This document shows, in pieces, positions 4,563 to 6,491 of a DNA stretch of 6,491 nucleotides; within the stretch, counting starts at the first letter, position 1, and every line of letters starts with the position of its first letter. This DNA is from Candidatus Aenigmarchaeota archaeon ex4484_52 (GTDB lineage Archaea; EX4484-52), in NCBI GenBank assembly GCA_002254415.1, contig NJDR01000043.1, positions 1 to 6,491 on the forward strand. The letters are read 5' to 3'. The notes under the pieces are model-generated. The model did no database searches. It was not told the origin of the DNA and worked only from the letters and a program-made list of their open reading frames with translations. The translations under genes were made by a program, and so were the position numbers.

Positions 4563-6491
4563 TTATTTAAAAAAATCTCTTAATAACTCAATTAATGACC
4601 CTTTTGATCTTCTTTCTGGTTTTGTCTGCCAAATAAAATAGGGATTGGTTAAACCTTCATCAATATTCCAAACATCAACAAAGTCCCAATCAACAAATGT
4701 CTCTTGTTTCATCATTTCTGCTGTTGTTTTTCCTTCTCCGCCTGCACTTGTTGTTTGTCCTGATGTTTGTGTGTCCCAGTATGAATTGGTGATTGTTCCT
4801 TCTTCGTTATAAGCAATAAATCCACCAACATCTATTTGTCCTTTTACACTGCCTGTAGAATAACAATTAGAAATTTTTTCTTTGCCATTTTGTTCATTGT
4901 AGGAAATAAATCCTGCAACATATTTATTTCCAACTACATCTCCTAAAAAATAGCAATTAGAAATTGTTCCATAATTCTCACTTATAAAACCAGCAACCAT
5001 TTCTTCGCCTTCTATATTGCCAGTTGAATATAAATTATTAATTGTTGTTCTCATATTTATTCCAATCAAACTTGCAACTATATTTTTTCCAGTTATTTTT
5101 ACATCTTCTAAACCAAGATTTTCTATTTTTCCTTCTTTTGCACATTCAAATAAAGCAATGTTGTTTTTATCTGATCTGTTTATATACAACTCTGTTATTT
5201 TATGATTTTGTCCGTCAAAAGACCCTGTAAAACAATTATTGCTTTTTTTTGATTTGCGAATTATATTGCCAATTGGCTCAAATCCCTTTCCATCATTCCA
5301 GTTTATTGTATCTGAACAGTCAATGTCATTTGCCAGATAATAATCTCCTGCTAAATTCTTGTTTATATCCTGCAGTTCTTGGCATGTTGAAATTAGTGTT
5401 TTTACAATTTCTTTTGGGCATTTTCCTCCAGAATCTATATCTGTCTCATCAAAATCTTTTTTGTTATTTTTACAATGATTGCCAATTAATTTTATATCTG
5501 GATTATAATGAACAGACAATAAATGCTCATCCCATTCAAAATCACAATCTCTTGGTTTAATTGATTCGCAATAACTTCCCCAATCATTATAATGATCTTT
5601 ACAAGCTGGGAAATCCGGATCTTTTGGAGCAGTATCTGGGCTAGGAAACCATTTATGAGGATGTGTATCCACACCGCAAAGAGATTCCGGAAATTCATCA
5701 CGATAAATATCTTCGACTCCGCTAATGTATTCTAGAGCATAATCTAATTGGTGCAACCATTCATGAATGTAAGTTTTTTCACCAGCACATTCAAACCAAC
5801 TCCCTGGATTGGTTTTTGGCACCCAAGAATAACATGCACCGCCTAAACCCCAATCCGCACCAAAAGTTCCTCCACAATATCCTGAACCAAAACTGATTCT
5901 TTTAACATTATCATAAATATCATTGCTAACCATAACAAAATCAGTATTTTTTGTTATATATTGAGATACTAATGATTTTATATCCCAAGGAGCTAACCAA
6001 AAACCATTGCCCCATCTTGACATTGATAATTCAACTGCAGAAATTTCTATGTATTTTGGAGAGAGTTTTATAGTATTATTACTCCAATCATAAACATCAT
6101 CTATGAACTTGTTAATTTCATCTTTCAAATAGTTTATTTCACTATTATTTAATTTTGTCTCCAAACATATTTTCAATTCATATCCCTCTATTGTTTTATC
6201 GCTTGGTTTCAAAGCTTTAAAATTCGCATTATCCTCAAATTTCATAAATGTTTTTCCATCCTTATATATTTTTTGACAATTTTTAGTGCATTTATCTCCA
6301 ACTATACAGGTTTGTATGTCCTTGAATAAGAAAATAACAATCTCATAATTCTTGTCTTTTTCACTTAAGTAAGATGGTTTCAAAATATCATTTTCCTTAA
6401 ATTCACTCCAATTAGATATACATTCTTCATCATTGAGGCATAACTGTCCTTTTATAATTACTTTGTCAGAATTGTCATCACCGAGATGTGT
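4563..6491 (-). CDS. Secreted zincin-like protein with C-terminal GLUG repeats (N-terminus beyond the window)
   Basis: The frame is open from the right edge to the stop at 4563-4565, giving 642 visible residues. The start, and any signal peptide, lie beyond 6491. Numbering from the edge, the first 85 residues or so contain Cys pairs (18/24, then CIVGDKCTKNC near 62-72), typical of exported proteins. Residues about 146-240 are aromatic- and glycine-rich (SRWGNGFWLAPWDIKS, SGYCGGTFGADWGLGGACYSW) and lead to TYIHEWLHQLDYAL, in which H243-E244-x-x-H247 is a zincin-type zinc-binding motif. No metzincin third ligand follows; Glu, His or Asp residues downstream (RDEFPES, DTHPHKW, DEHLLSVHY) are candidates. 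Residues about 370-450 (LAGDYYLANDIDC, GFEPIG, FTGSFDGQNHKITELYI) lead into about four GLUG-type repeats (about 477-578) with the usual C-terminal cap (GGEGKTTAEMM, WDFVDVWNI, NPYFIWQ). Likely a surface or secreted protein; whether it is a protease is inferred. It converges on atpI and shows no C-terminal membrane anchor. Confidence 0.78.
   Translation of the reverse strand, partial: THLGDDNSDKVIIKGQLCLNDEECISNWSEFKENDILKPSYLSEKDKNYEIVIFLFKDIQTCIVGDKCTKNCQKIYKDGKTFMKFEDNANFKALKPSDKTIEGYELKICLETKLNNSEINYLKDEINKFIDDVYDWSNNTIKLSPKYIEISAVELSMSRWGNGFWLAPWDIKSLVSQYITKNTDFVMVSNDIYDNVKRISFGSGYCGGTFGADWGLGGACYSWVPKTNPGSWFECAGEKTYIHEWLHQLDYALEYISGVEDIYRDEFPESLCGVDTHPHKWFPSPDTAPKDPDFPACKDHYNDWGSYCESIKPRDCDFEWDEHLLSVHYNPDIKLIGNHCKNNKKDFDETDIDSGGKCPKEIVKTLISTCQELQDINKNLAGDYYLANDIDCSDTINWNDGKGFEPIGNIIRKSKKSNNCFTGSFDGQNHKITELYINRSDKNNIALFECAKEGKIENLGLEDVKITGKNIVASLIGINMRTTINNLYSTGNIEGEEMVAGFISENYGTISNCYFLGDVVGNKYVAGFISYNEQNGKEKISNCYSTGSVKGQIDVGGFIAYNEEGTITNSYWDTQTSGQTTSAGGEGKTTAEMMKQETFVDWDFVDVWNIDEGLTNPYFIWQTKPERRSKGSLIELLRDFFK

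Noticed and set aside
5017..5560. Plus-strand open frames opposite the GLUG and linker region
   Set aside because: They overlap one another in different frames, have no recognisable domain or start signal, and mirror a well-supported minus-strand gene.
6381..6383. TTG as the start codon of the zincin-like/GLUG protein
   Set aside because: The frame stays open upstream through the right edge for 36 more codons that look like the same cysteine-containing exported protein (GQLCLNDEECIS). TTG here is just an internal leucine codon, and the gene is treated as partial.

Overview
This is a very AT-rich window that looks archaeal, most plausibly from a small-genome, uncultured (DPANN-like) lineage. 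Three things point that way. It carries the membrane subunit I/a of an A/V-type ATPase. Its gene starts lack Shine-Dalgarno sequences and have TATA-like boxes about 25 bases upstream, as expected for leaderless archaeal mRNAs. Its codon usage is rich in Lys, Asn and Ile, with AGA for Arg. The lineage is an inference: bacteria with V-type ATPases also carry subunit I and DUF3160-type proteins.

Layout. Positions 1-110 are non-coding, with two hairpins. Positions 111-2440 (minus strand) hold one DUF3160-family predicted lipoprotein gene, broken by a single-base frameshift near 1122-1125 into an N-terminal part (1103-2440) and a C-terminal part (111-1133). A 41-base spacer at 2441-2481 separates it from the divergent atpI/ntpI-type gene at 2482-4299 (plus strand). 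A 263-base non-coding stretch (4300-4562) follows, with a dense set of inverted and direct repeats and a terminator-like hairpin plus T-run. Positions 4563-6491 (minus strand, convergent with atpI) hold the C-terminal 642 residues of a large, probably secreted protein. It has an HEWLH zinc-protease-like motif and C-terminal GLUG repeats. Its reading frame stays open through the right edge, so its true start lies outside the window.

All three genes encode membrane or cell-surface proteins, but nothing shows that they form one pathway. Subunit I stands alone, without the other ATPase genes that often accompany it. The DUF3160 lipoprotein and the zincin-like/GLUG protein look like separate envelope proteins. 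The points most worth a second look are the frameshift inside a conserved DUF3160 motif, the unusual pairing of a zincin-like module with GLUG repeats, the repeat cluster after atpI, and the compact divergent promoter. I saw no CRISPR array, tRNA, rRNA, transposase or clear novel multi-gene system.
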